Source: Nocardioides alcanivorans (GTDB lineage Bacteria > Actinomycetota > Actinomycetes > Propionibacteriales > Nocardioidaceae). From it: a stretch of DNA of 64,000 nucleotides. Under the pieces are notes generated by a model. That model was not told the origin of the DNA. It worked only from the letters and a program-made list of their open reading frames with translations, and made no database searches. The translations under genes and the position numbers were made by a program. Where the stretch lies: NCBI RefSeq assembly GCF_021555175.1, contig NZ_JAKGRW010000006.1, positions 124,001 through 188,000 of the forward strand. The letters run 5' to 3'. Within the stretch, counting starts at the first letter, position 1. Every line of letters begins with the position of its first letter. Shown piece after piece: positions 8,730-18,402 of the stretch.

Positions 8730-10385
8730 GTGAACGCGCCACCGATCTTCCGCCCCGACAGGCTGCCCTTCGTCCCCACGGTCGGCGCGGTGGTGGGCGT
8801 GTGGCTCGCCCTGACTCCGTCACTCCTGCCTCGTCCGGCCAGCTTCCAGGGCCTGCTCTGCGCGGTGGCCGCGCTGCTCGGTTACGGGCTGGGGGCCCTG
8901 CTGAGGTGGGCGGTACCCGCTGCGTGGCAGACGGTGGGCCCGCAGCGGAGACGCGTCGCGTGGATCGCGTTGTCGGTCGTCAGCGCCGTCGGCACGTTGG
9001 CGATGGTCGTCCTGCACCTCAGGTGGCAGCGTGAGATGCGGTCGGCCATCGGCGTCGACCAGGTCGGCCTGGGACACCCGCTGATCGTGTTGCTGGTGGG
9101 CGTCGTGCTGTTCGGACTGCTGCTGATTCTTGCGCGGGCGTTGCGTGCAGCTGGTCGCAGTGCCGGTCGGCAGGTCGGCCGCGTGCTGCCGGCGCGATTC
9201 GCTGCGTTGCTGGGGGTCGCGCTGGTCACCGCCGGCGGCTACTGGCTGGTCAACAGCTTGGTGGTGGGCACGTTGGTGGGTCGTCTCGACGCCGTGTTCA
9301 TGGCGGTGAACGACGAGTTTTCCACTGACAGGCCAGCCCCCGAGAGCCCGCACCTCTCGGCTGGACCCGGTTCGCTGGTCGGCTGGGACGAACTCGGTCG
9401 CCAGGGCAGGGCCTTCATCATGAATGCGCCCACCCCGGAGGAGATCTCTGCGGTCACCGGGGAGCAGGCACTCCAGCCCGTGCGTGCGTACGTCGGCGTG
9501 GGCACCGATCGAGAGGTCGACCTGCGTGAGGAGTCGCAACTGGCCGTCGCAGAGCTCGAGCGAGCGGGCGGTTTCGAGCGGCAGGTGGTCAACGTGGCGA
9601 CCGGCACGGGCCGGGGCTGGATCAACGAGAACCAGGCCCAGGCGCTGGAGTACATGTGGGGAGGGGACACGGCCACGGTCAGTGTGCAGTACTCCTACCT
9701 CCCGAGCTGGATGTCGTTCCTGGTCGACCAACAGCGCGCCCAGGACGCGGGGCGGCTGCTCTTCGAGGCCGTCTATGCCCGGTGGCTTGAGCTGCCGGAA
9801 CCGGACCGACCGCTCCTGGTGGTCAGTGGCGAGAGCCTGGGCTCCTTCGGCGGTGAGGCCGCCTTCTCAGGAGAACAGGACATCGCCGCGCGTACCGACG
9901 GTGCGCTCTTCGTCGGCCCCGCCTCCAACAACCGCCTGTGGAGTCAGTTCACGCGCGAGCGTGACCGTGGCACCACCCAGATCGAGCCGATCTATCAGGC
10001 CGGACGGACGGTGCGCTTCTCCGATGACGGCATCGAATGGCCCGGGGAGGGTGAGTGGGAGAGCCCTCGAGTGGGCTATCTCCAACATGCCAACGACCCG
10101 GTGACCTGGTGGAACTGGGCACTCGCGTTCAGCCGCCCGGACTGGCTCGTCGAGGAGCGGGGTCGCGACGTGCACCACCGGGTGAGGTGGATTCCGGTGG
10201 TGACGATGCTCCAGGTGGCGGCTGACCAGATGGTCGCCAACGACGTGCCGGACGGGCAGGGACACCAGTTCGGTCAGGCGCCGGTGTATGCGTGGGCGGA
10301 GATCCTCCCGCCGCCCGGATGGACGTCGGCCGACAGCGACCGAGTGGCCGCGGCGATCGGCGCGACCAAGAGCGCCACCGACTGA
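8730..10385 (+). CDS. Alpha/beta-hydrolase-family membrane protein (PF10081/PF15420 type)
   Basis: Actinobacterial membrane protein of 551 residues. About five hydrophobic segments fill the first 200 residues, followed by a soluble alpha/beta-hydrolase-like region with a probable nucleophile elbow SGESLGSFG near residue 368. The arrangement and length match the alpha/beta-hydrolase N- plus C-terminal family (PF15420, PF10081), whose substrates are unknown. GTG 8730 is chosen because GAGAGGGAA lies just upstream and the membrane segment begins soon after. It follows the multicopper oxidase by 114 bp on the same strand. Confidence 0.85.
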   Translation: MNAPPIFRPDRLPFVPTVGAVVGVWLALTPSLLPRPASFQGLLCAVAALLGYGLGALLRWAVPAAWQTVGPQRRRVAWIALSVVSAVGTLAMVVLHLRWQREMRSAIGVDQVGLGHPLIVLLVGVVLFGLLLILARALRAAGRSAGRQVGRVLPARFAALLGVALVTAGGYWLVNSLVVGTLVGRLDAVFMAVNDEFSTDRPAPESPHLSAGPGSLVGWDELGRQGRAFIMNAPTPEEISAVTGEQALQPVRAYVGVGTDREVDLREESQLAVAELERAGGFERQVVNVATGTGRGWINENQAQALEYMWGGDTATVSVQYSYLPSWMSFLVDQQRAQDAGRLLFEAVYARWLELPEPDRPLLVVSGESLGSFGGEAAFSGEQDIAARTDGALFVGPASNNRLWSQFTRERDRGTTQIEPIYQAGRTVRFSDDGIEWPGEGEWESPRVGYLQHANDPVTWWNWALAFSRPDWLVEERGRDVHHRVRWIPVVTMLQVAADQMVANDVPDGQGHQFGQAPVYAWAEILPPPGWTSADSDRVAAAIGATKSATD

Positions 10386-10396
10386 CGAGGCGGCGC

Positions 10397-10797
10397 TCAG
10401 CGCTGGTCGTTGCGAGTGCGGGCCTGTTCCAGCCCGGCACGCACCAGGACGGCGGGGAGCAGCAACGTCGCCAGCGCGGTCACGAGCCAGACGATCACCG
10501 TCGCCGCGATCCACGTGCCCAGCCCGCGAATGGTGAGGGAGTCACCGATCAGCTTCGCCGCGAGCAGCGCCACGAAGGTCGCGACCAGGCCGGTTCCACG
10601 AGGAACGCCGAGGCGTTCCGTGCTGCCACCTTGATCAGGAAGGGGCTGATCACCATCTGGATGACCGAGTAGATCACCACCACGGTGATGAACCCGGCAG
10701 CGGTGACACGGACGTCATCCAGGATCCATGACGCGGCGAGGATGCCGACTGCGGCGGAGGCGAGGAAGACCAGCGCCCTGAGGAGAAGACGGATCAC
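10397..10797 (-). CDS. Phage-holin-IV-like four-helix membrane protein (one missing base)
   Basis: Small membrane protein of the mycobacterial 4-TMS holin-like superfamily (PF04020 type); despite the name, chromosomal members are not shown to lyse cells. Helices 1 and 2 (MIRLLLRALVFLASAAVG; FITVVVIYSVIQMVISPFLIK) are in one frame and helices 3 and 4 in the -1 frame. Adding one base around 10596-10599 gives the family-like junction FL-GGTGLVATF and a 133-residue protein ending at 10397, 12 bp from the opposing hydrolase stop. Confidence 0.75.
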
Positions 10798-10981
10798 GTG
10801 AACCTCCGTTGAGGAGTATGGCCGCTGGTCGCGAGCGCGCCGCTGGCCCGGTGTGTTCCCAGAGTGGCGTATGGAGTGCGTCGGAGGAAAGAGGCGGTCT
10901 CGAACGACTGCCAGATCTGCGTCCGGCGATGCGGAGTCGCAACGGGCTTCCCCTGACGCCGGGTTCCGCTACGGTGACTCC

Positions 10982-11602
10982 ATGCAGGACATCGCCTTCG
11001 GCATCCTCGCGATCCTCGCCGGTTCCTTCTTCTGCTTCCGCGGACAGATGGTCCTACGGCTGGTCATCCCGATTTGGGGCGCCTTCGTTGGTTTCAGTCT
11101 GGGGGCTGGCCTGGTCGCCGGCTCCACGGGTGACCGCTTCCTCGCGACCGTGCTGGGTTGGGTCGTGGGGCTCCTCTTCGCCTTCGTGTTCGCGCTCTTC
11201 GCCTACCTCTACTACGCCGTCGGCGTCATCATCGCGATGGCGTCCATCGGGTTCGCACTCGGCGCGACCCTGATCGTGGCATCGGGGACGGACTGGAACT
11301 GGGTGGTGGTCTTGGTGGGCATCGTGGTCGGCACTCTCGTGGCAGTGCTTGCGATCGCCGCCAACCTGCCCATGCTCCTGTTGATCCTGCTGAGCGCCTT
11401 CGGTGGCGCCAGCGTCGCCGTCACCGGTCTGATGCTCCTGTTCGGTGCGGCCGAGTCGGCAGACTTCGACAACAAGGCCATCGCCAGCCAGGTCCACGAC
11501 GACTGGTGGTGGTACCTGGTCTTCGTTGCGCTGGCGATCACCGGTGTCGTGGCGCAGTCGCGGGCTGGCGAACGGCGCGATCCGCGGGAGAGCTGGGCCT
11601 AG
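10982..11602 (+). CDS. Multi-TM membrane protein (DUF4203/TMEM198-like)
   Basis: Hydrophobic protein of 206 residues with about seven short membrane segments and glycine-rich turns. It begins MQDIAFGILAILAGSFFCF and ends in a charged tail (AGERRDPRES). The pattern resembles the DUF4203 group of bacterial membrane proteins; no catalytic motif is visible. ATG 10982 is used because the longer open frame upstream is polar, arginine-rich and non-conserved in appearance. No functional partner is evident; the opuC-like operon follows 109 bp downstream. Confidence 0.75.
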   Translation: MQDIAFGILAILAGSFFCFRGQMVLRLVIPIWGAFVGFSLGAGLVAGSTGDRFLATVLGWVVGLLFAFVFALFAYLYYAVGVIIAMASIGFALGATLIVASGTDWNWVVVLVGIVVGTLVAVLAIAANLPMLLLILLSAFGGASVAVTGLMLLFGAAESADFDNKAIASQVHDDWWWYLVFVALAITGVVAQSRAGERRDPRESWA

Positions 11603-11669
11603 ACGGCCCGTTCGTGGAGGGCCCGACGACACGCCGGTTCCTCGCCCCCGCCGGGTACCTGTGGTTGTC

Positions 11670-11688
11670 TTGCACAAGCCAAGTGCAA
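11670..11688. promoter_or_regulatory. Inverted repeat before the osmoprotectant operon
   Basis: TTGCAC and GTGCAA are separated by seven bases and lie 24 bp upstream of the first permease ATG. The position suits an operator or a small stem in the leader. No regulator gene is adjacent, so the role is a guess. Confidence 0.35.
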
Positions 11689-11711
11689 CCCGATGGGGTG
11701 ATCCGAAGCAG

Positions 11712-12349
11712 ATGTGGAACTTCGTCAAGGACCGCTGGGACCAGATCCTCTACAACGCGCTGCAACACGCCAACCTGGTGCTCCAGGCGGTGCTGCTGGC
11801 CACCGTCGTGGCGGTGCTGCTGGCCGTGGTCGTCAACAAGTTCCGACTCCTCGAGCCGGTCGCGAACACACTCTCGGCGATCGGCCTCACCATCCCGTCG
11901 TTCGCGCTCGTGGGCCTGCTGCTTCCCATCACCAAGATCGGGGCGACGACCGCATTCATCTGCGTCGCCTTCTATGCCACGCTGCCGATCCTGCGCAACG
12001 CCGTGGTCGGGTTCAGCCAGGTCGACGCAACGCTGCTCGAGTCGGCCAAGGGCATGGGCATGACCGAGGTCGGCATCCTGATGCGGGTCCGACTCCCGAT
12101 GGCCTGGCCGGTCATCCACGCAGGGGTGCGCACCTCGGTGCAGATGTCGATGGGCATCGCTGCCATCGCCTCCTACGTGCTCGGGCCGGGCCTGGGCGGC
12201 TACATCTTCACCGGGCTCTCGCAGGCCGGAAACAAGAACGCCTTGAACTACGCGTTGGTCGGGACGGTCGGCATCGTGGTCGTCGCCCTCATCGCCGACC
12301 TGCTGATGCTCCTGCTGGGACGCATCACCATCTCGAAGGGAATCCGCGC

Positions 12350-12353
<4 letters not shown>
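11712..12353 (+). CDS. Osmoprotectant ABC importer permease 1 (OpuCB/ProW-like)
   Basis: Membrane permease of a glycine-betaine/choline/carnitine-type importer. It has 213 residues with about five helices and the coupling segment around LLESAKGMGMTEVGIL, the EAA-loop form typical of the OpuCB/OpuCD pair. ATG 11712 gives a short cytoplasmic start MWNFVKDRWDQI, matching the family. The stop overlaps the ATPase start by 4 bp. Together with the next three genes it forms the complete two-permease, one-ATPase, one-binding-protein set. Confidence 0.92.
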
Positions 12354-13553
<1,200 letters not shown>

Positions 13554-13561
<8 letters not shown>

Positions 13562-14456
13562 CCCGAGCCTGGCCGTGCTCGACGAGGAGCCGGCCCCCGA
13601 GCGCAGGCACACGAAGCGGGTCATCACGCGGGAGATGGTGATCATGCTGATCGTCCCGCCCGTCCTGGTCGCGGCGATCTTCGGCATCTTCGTGTGGTGG
13701 CGCCAGACCGCCGAGCTCGACGTCGTCGAGGCGAACCAGCTCCAGTGGGACCTGCTCATCGACACCAACTTCCAACAGGTGTTCCCCAGCTGGAACCCGA
13801 CCAGCTGGAACGCCCCGTTCCCCAGTTGGAACCCCGCCAGCTGGTACGACGGTCCGTTGGTGCAGGGGCTGATCTGGGAGCACGTGCTGCTCACCACGGT
13901 GGCTGCGGTCATCGTGGTGCTGGTCGCCGTCCCGCTCGGTGTGATGCTGACCCGTGGTGGGCTCCGGGCCCTCTCACCGCTCGTCATCGGCATCGCCAAT
14001 GCCGGCCAGGCAGCACCGTCGGTGGGGCTCATCGTGTTGCTGTTCCTCTGGCTCGACGGTGGCTTCTGGACAGCGGTGCTCGCGCTGAGCCTCTACGGGA
14101 TCCTGCCGGTGCTGCGCAACACCATCGTGGGCATCCAGGGCGTCGACCCGACGTTGGTCGAGGCCGGCCGAGGGATCGGCATGACCAGCGCGATGACGCT
14201 GTTCAAGATCGAGTTGCCCCTGTCGATCCCCGTGATCATGGCCGGCGTGCGCACCTCCCTGGTGCTGATCGCCGGCACCGCATCCTTGGCCTGCTTCATC
14301 GACGGGGGTGGGCTGGGGGAGATCCTCCAGACCGGGATCACTCTCTTCAAGTTCTCGCTCATGGTGACCGGTGCCGTCCTGATCGCGTTGCTCGCGCTGC
14401 TGATCGAATGGCTGGGACGAGTCCTCGAGCTGGTCACCCGACCGAAGGGGATCTGA
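13554..14456 (+). CDS. Osmoprotectant ABC importer permease 2 with a duplicated extracytoplasmic loop
   Basis: Second permease of the importer, 300 residues. A first helix (about 27-48) is followed by a roughly 60-residue polar loop and then the standard permease core with EAA-like LVEAGRGIGMTSAM. The loop holds a tandem 12-residue repeat, FPSWNPTSWNAP then FPSWNPASWYDG, near residues 76-99, unusual for the family. The start at ATG 13554 overlaps the ATPase gene by 8 bp. The extra N-terminal helix is seen in some actinobacterial OpuCD-type proteins; the tryptophan-rich repeat is what stands out. Confidence 0.88.
13781..13850 (+). repeat. 36-bp tandem duplication inside the permease 2 gene
   Basis: Two copies beginning GTTCCCCAG, at 13781 and 13817, encode FPSWNPxSW twice with a 12-residue period. 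The copies differ at several, partly silent positions, so the duplication is not brand new and the protein sequence appears to be retained. Confidence 0.8.
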
Positions 14457-14457
14457 C

Positions 14458-15452
14458 ATGGTCGAGGTACTGCGTCGGCGCCGTGGCACGCTCTCGCTGA
14501 CGGGTTTCGTGGTCTGCTTGGCGCTGCTCCTGAGCAGTTGTTTCCTGGGCACTGCGGCGGGGCCGATCCGCAAGGGAGAGCTTGCCGGTCCGGTGGCGGA
14601 CACCAAGCCTCTGGACGACCTGGAGATCGCCGTGGGCTCCAAGAACTTCAGTGAGAACATCATCCTCGGCAAGATCGCCGTCACCCTGCTTGCGTCGGCC
14701 GGCGCCGACGTCACCGACCTCACGAACATCCCGGGAAGTGCGGCCGCGCGACAGGCCCAGATCGAGGGACAGATCGATGCCATGTGGGAATACACCGGCA
14801 CCGGTTGGATCACCTACCTCGGTCACACGGATCCGATTCCTGACGAGGAGAAGCAGTACGTCGCGGTGCGCGACGAGGACCTGGAGAAGAACGGCCTCGT
14901 CTGGCTGCCACCGGCGCCGATGAACAACACCTACGGTTTCGCGATGACCCAGGAGGTCAGTGATCGGCTGGGCATCACCAAGCTCTCAGAGTTGCAGGAC
15001 GTCCCGGTCAAGGAACGCACCTTCTGCGTCGAGTCGGAGTTCACCAACCGACCCGACGGTCTGCCGGGGATGTTGAAGACCTATGACATCCCCCTGGGCA
15101 AGGAGGTCCCGCAGGCAAACCTGAAGACCTATCAGACCGGAGCGGTCTACAGCGCGACGGCGAAGGGGAGTGCAACTTCGGCGAGGTCTTCACCACTGAC
15201 GGTCGCATCGTCGCACTCGACCTCACCGTCCTCGAGGACGACCGTGAGTACTTCCCGAAGTACAACGTCGCCCTCGTGGTCAACGAAGGCATCGTCGAGG
15301 ACCACCCACAGATCAAGGATCTCTTCGCCCCGGTCACCGCGAAGCTGACCGACGACGTGCTGCTGCAGCTCAACGCCAAGGTCGACGTCGACGGGCTGGA
15401 ACCCGTGGACGTCGCCTATGACTGGCTCAAGGATGAGGGCTTCATCGAGTGA
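14458..15452 (+). CDS. Osmoprotectant-binding lipoprotein (OpuCC-like; one missing base)
   Basis: Substrate-binding lipoprotein of the importer. A signal peptide ends in the lipobox LLSSC near residue 24. The mature part begins with the family segment LEIAVGSKNFSENIILGKIA and includes the aromatic-cage region GQIDAMWEYTGTGWITYLG. After TGAVYSATAKG the frame breaks; one extra G in the GGGG run at 15165-15168 continues as ECNFGEVFTTDGRIVALDL through to VDVAYDWLKDEGFIE, giving 331 residues of normal family form. It follows permease 2 by one base and closes the operon. Confidence 0.88.
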
Positions 15453-15548
15453 TGTGACTCCACGCTGGACCGCTGTTCGGGACCGGGCGACATGTTGGGC
15501 GTCCAGCCGGTGTTGATTGGGTCCCAAGAACCGACGCAAGGAGTCTGA

Positions 15549-16385
15549 ATGAACGAGTTCGAGGGCAAGGTCGCCCTGATCACCGGTGGCGCCAGGGGAC
15601 AGGGTCGAGCGCACGCGGTGGCGTTCGCTGAGCGGGGAGCAGATGTGGTGATCTGCGACCGTTGCGAGGACAGCCCGAGCGTGTTCTACCCACTCGCGAC
15701 CGAGGAGGACCTGGCGGAGACCGCCCGGTTGGTCGAGGCCGCCGGCGGACGTTGCATCGCCGCCAAGGTCGACACCGCGGACCGGCCCGCGATGGATGCT
15801 CTCGTGGCCCGTGCCGAGTCGGAGTTCGGCAAGGTCGACATCGCCGTTGCCAACGCAGGTGTCTCGGTCGCGGCCCCGGTGCAGTCGATGACGTCGGCTC
15901 AGTGGTCGGAGGTCATCAACTCGAACCTGACCGGTGTGTTCAACACGGTCGGTGCGGTTGCGCCCGGCATGATCGAGCGGCGTTACGGTCGGATCGTCAC
16001 GATCTCGTCGATGCTCGGGCGGGCCGGCAGCACCAACATGGCTGCCTACAGCGCTTCCAAGTGGGGTGTGATCGGCATGACGAAGAGTTCCGCACTCGAC
16101 CTCGCGCAGTTCGGCATCACGGCGAACGCGATCGCTCCGGGAAACATCTCGACCCCGATGATCCACAACGACGCGCTCTACTCGCTGATGCGTCCCGACC
16201 TCGAGAGCCCCGCCGCCGATGACGTGGCGCCCGTCTTCGAGAGCCTTCACGCTCAGCCGGTTCCGTGGCTCGAGCCCTTCGAGATCACCCGTGCGGTGCT
16301 GTTCTTCGCAGCTGAGGCCAGCGCGCACATCAGCGGCACGGTGCTGCCGATCGATGCGGGCAACGCCGCTCGCGTCTCCGGCTGA
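15549..16385 (+). CDS. Mycofactocin-coupled SDR-family oxidoreductase
   Basis: Short-chain dehydrogenase of the TIGR03971-like group, whose tightly held NAD is thought to be recycled by the peptide-derived redox carrier mycofactocin. The N-terminal TGGARGQGRAHAV Rossmann motif is followed by the diagnostic insertion containing YPLATEEDLAETARLVEA; the catalytic YSASK lies near residue 159, and the length (278) fits. AAGGAG precedes the ATG. It lies alone ahead of the sulfotransferase cluster, separated by a strong terminator and two opposing genes. No mycofactocin biosynthesis gene is in the window. The alcohol substrate is unknown. Confidence 0.88.
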   Translation: MNEFEGKVALITGGARGQGRAHAVAFAERGADVVICDRCEDSPSVFYPLATEEDLAETARLVEAAGGRCIAAKVDTADRPAMDALVARAESEFGKVDIAVANAGVSVAAPVQSMTSAQWSEVINSNLTGVFNTVGAVAPGMIERRYGRIVTISSMLGRAGSTNMAAYSASKWGVIGMTKSSALDLAQFGITANAIAPGNISTPMIHNDALYSLMRPDLESPAADDVAPVFESLHAQPVPWLEPFEITRAVLFFAAEASAHISGTVLPIDAGNAARVSG

Positions 16386-16407
16386 CGACGCGCCCCGCTC
16401 GACGAAC

Positions 16408-16446
16408 GACGCCGCCCGGACTGCTGATGGCAGTCCGGGCGGCGTC
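16408..16446. terminator. Strong bidirectional terminator hairpin
   Basis: A perfect 16-bp inverted repeat (GACGCCGCCCGGACTG and its complement), extendable by one more C-G pair, flanks a short TGATG loop. It sits between the convergent SDR and SnoaL-like genes, as expected for a shared terminator. Confidence 0.85.
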
Positions 16447-16474
16447 GGCGTTTCTCCAGGGATCCGTCTCCTGC

Positions 16475-16906
16475 TCAGTCGAGGCGGGCCTTGAGGTCAG
16501 GAAGGGCGGTGATGGACACGATCTTGCAATCGTCGTCGAACTCGAACAGGTCCATGGAGGCGAAGTCAGGCATGCCCTTCACGTCCACCCGCATCTGCAT
16601 GGCGGCGTAGTTGCCGACAACGGTGACGGGCGTCGAAAGGCTCACGGTGAACGGCGTCCGCTCACTCTCGGCGAAGAAGGCGCGAATCTCGTCGCGACCG
16701 CGGTTGGTACGAACCCCGACGGGCTCGTGCTGGACCGCATCCTCGGCGAAGAGCTCGGCGAGGGCATCGGTCTGGTGATCGGCGAGCAACCTGACATAGG
16801 TCTCGACGGCGTTGCAGATCTGGGCGCGGGTGGGCTTGGTGGAGTCACGTTCGGGCGCGGTGCTCGGTGCCAGGAGCGTGTGGATGTCTTGCGGGTTCTG
16901 GGTCAT
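16475..16906 (-). CDS. SnoaL-like / nuclear-transport-factor-2-fold protein
   Basis: Small alpha+beta-barrel protein of 143 residues. The segment NAVETYVRLLADHQTDALAE, followed by LFAEDAVQHEPVG and a C-terminal FEFDDDCKIVSITAL, is typical of SnoaL/ketosteroid-isomerase-like folds that act as isomerases, cyclases or hydratases, or merely bind ligand. ATG 16906 has AAGGAG seven bases upstream; the longer upstream frame lacks such a site. It lies 31 bp after the TetR gene on the same strand and is probably co-transcribed with it, so it likely belongs to the adjacent catabolic cluster. Confidence 0.8.
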   Translation of the reverse strand: MTQNPQDIHTLLAPSTAPERDSTKPTRAQICNAVETYVRLLADHQTDALAELFAEDAVQHEPVGVRTNRGRDEIRAFFAESERTPFTVSLSTPVTVVGNYAAMQMRVDVKGMPDFASMDLFEFDDDCKIVSITALPDLKARLD

Positions 16907-16937
16907 TGCTGACTCCTTCGCGACGGGGATGGTGGGG

Positions 16938-17549
16938 TCATTCGGTGATGGCGCGTGCCAGGGATTCGGCGGAATACTTGATGAGTGCATCCGGCTTGAC
17001 TCCGCGGGCCCACTTGTTGACCAGGGTGTCGGCCAGTCCCATGAGGCCGGACCAGACGAACGGCAGCAGAGCGGGGTCGGTGCGCAGCTGCCTGCCTTCG
17101 GCGGCCGCGGCGTCCTCGAGTGCTCGGAGAAGTTCCGAGAACTGACGATCGGTCGACTCGCTCAACGCCCGGATGGAAGCACGTTCGCTGAGGTTCCCGT
17201 CGCTGTCTCGCCAACTCGCGGCCAGGTGTCCGACGCGGCTCCACTGCCGTGTGGTCTCGGGGACCACCGCGCTCAGCAGGGCTGCGACGCCGTCCTCGCG
17301 GGGCAGCGCGCGGACGAACTCGGTGAGCTCCTCCTGGCTCTCCTGCAGGAGGGCGACATAGATGTCCTGCTTGTCGACGAAGTACTGGTAGATCAAGCCG
17401 GTACTGATATTGGCGCGCTTGGCCACCGCGCGGTTCGTCAGCGCGGCGTATCCGCCTTCGTCGAGCAGCTCTGCGGCGGCGTCCAGCACGCTGCGCCGAC
17501 GCGCCTCAGCATCGCCGTAGATCGAGCCGGTGCCGTTTGTTGTGCTCAT
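16938..17549 (-). CDS. TetR-family repressor of the sulfotransferase cluster
   Basis: TetR-family regulator, 203 residues. The N-terminal DNA-binding domain contains VLDAAAELLDEGGYAAL, NRAVAKRANISTGLIYQYF and VDKQDIY, a textbook helix-turn-helix. The C-terminal ligand domain is divergent and gives no hint of ligand. ATG 17549 is preferred over one 30 bp upstream because the domain begins soon after it. The gene diverges from an SDR gene across an 80-bp gap holding two perfect 19-bp palindromes, so it very likely represses both directions until an intermediate of the pathway binds. Confidence 0.9.
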   Translation of the reverse strand: MSTTNGTGSIYGDAEARRRSVLDAAAELLDEGGYAALTNRAVAKRANISTGLIYQYFVDKQDIYVALLQESQEELTEFVRALPREDGVAALLSAVVPETTRQWSRVGHLAASWRDSDGNLSERASIRALSESTDRQFSELLRALEDAAAAEGRQLRTDPALLPFVWSGLMGLADTLVNKWARGVKPDALIKYSAESLARAITE

Positions 17550-17569
17550 GGGACGTGACCCTAGCGATG

Positions 17570-17610
17570 GATTGACCACTGGTCAATCTAGGATTGACCA
17601 GTGGTCAATC
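17570..17610. promoter_or_regulatory. Duplicated TetR operator
   Basis: Two 19-bp palindromes, GATTGACCA-C-TGGTCAATC (17570-17588) and GATTGACCA-G-TGGTCAATC (17592-17610), are separated by TAG; each is the reverse complement of the other. Their centres are 22 bp apart, two helical turns, so two repressor dimers would sit on the same DNA face between the divergent TetR and SDR genes. Confidence 0.88.
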
Positions 17611-17629
17611 TGTCTCTACAGTCGCCTCC

Positions 17630-18397
17630 ATGAGTTCTCAGAAGCGGAACAACGCGGTGACCTACGACTTCTCGAAGACCAGCGTCCTGGTGACGGGAGG
17701 GTCGAATGGACTGGGCCTGGCAATCGCGCAGGGCTTCGTCGCGGCCGGTGCGTCGGTGACGATCACCGGCACCCGCGCCGACGCCGCTGCCTACGACCAC
17801 GACCTCTCCGCCCTCGACTACCGGCAGTGCGTGATGACTGATCGTGACCAGATCGAGGAGGTTGCCACGGGTCTTCCGTCGCTGGACGTCCTGGTCAACA
17901 ACGCGGGTCAGACCCTGACACACAAGGGGGAGTGGAACCCTGACGTCTTCGAGGAATCGCTGACGGTCAACCTGACGAGCGGCTTCCGCATGGCAAGTGC
18001 CTGCCTGCCCTTGCTGCGGCGCAGCGAGCTCGACGGCGGCGCCGCCGTCGTGAACGTCGCCTCGATGGCCAGCTTCTTCGCAGTTGGCATGGTGCCGGGC
18101 TACGGCGCCTCGAAGGCGGGCATCGTGCAGATGACCAAGACGATGGGCGCTGAGTGGGCACGCAAGAACGTGCGGGTCAACGCGATCGCGCCGGGGCTGA
18201 CGGCGACCAACATGACGTCGGCCCTGCAGGCACACCCCGAATACAGCAAGCCGTCGATCGACCGTACGCCGGCCGGTCGGTGGGCGGATCCGGCCACCGA
18301 CGTTGCACCGGTGGCGTTGTTCCTGGCGAGCCCTGCTGCACGTTTCGTCACGGGGCAGACCTTGCCCGTCGACGGTGGCTACTCGATCCAGGGTTGA
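17630..18397 (+). CDS. SDR-family NAD(P)-dependent oxidoreductase
   Basis: Classical short-chain dehydrogenase/reductase of 255 residues. It has the TGGSNGLGLA cofactor motif near residue 22, NNAG, a catalytic Ser in NVASMASF and YGASK, and the usual PVDGGYS end. The start at ATG 17630 is 20 bp from the nearest operator palindrome, so the promoter must overlap the operators. It is the first gene of a run with a sulfotransferase (5 bp gap), an alkylsulfatase-like protein and an OYE flavoenzyme, and probably oxidises or reduces an alcohol/ketone in the same pathway. The substrate is unknown. Confidence 0.88.
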   Translation: MSSQKRNNAVTYDFSKTSVLVTGGSNGLGLAIAQGFVAAGASVTITGTRADAAAYDHDLSALDYRQCVMTDRDQIEEVATGLPSLDVLVNNAGQTLTHKGEWNPDVFEESLTVNLTSGFRMASACLPLLRRSELDGGAAVVNVASMASFFAVGMVPGYGASKAGIVQMTKTMGAEWARKNVRVNAIAPGLTATNMTSALQAHPEYSKPSIDRTPAGRWADPATDVAPVALFLASPAARFVTGQTLPVDGGYSIQG

Positions 18398-18402
18398 GCG
18401 CC

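Noticed and set aside
10397-10797. Prophage remnant suggested by the holin-like gene
   Set aside because: Chromosomal four-helix holin-like proteins are common in actinobacteria, and no other phage gene, integrase or attachment site is near.
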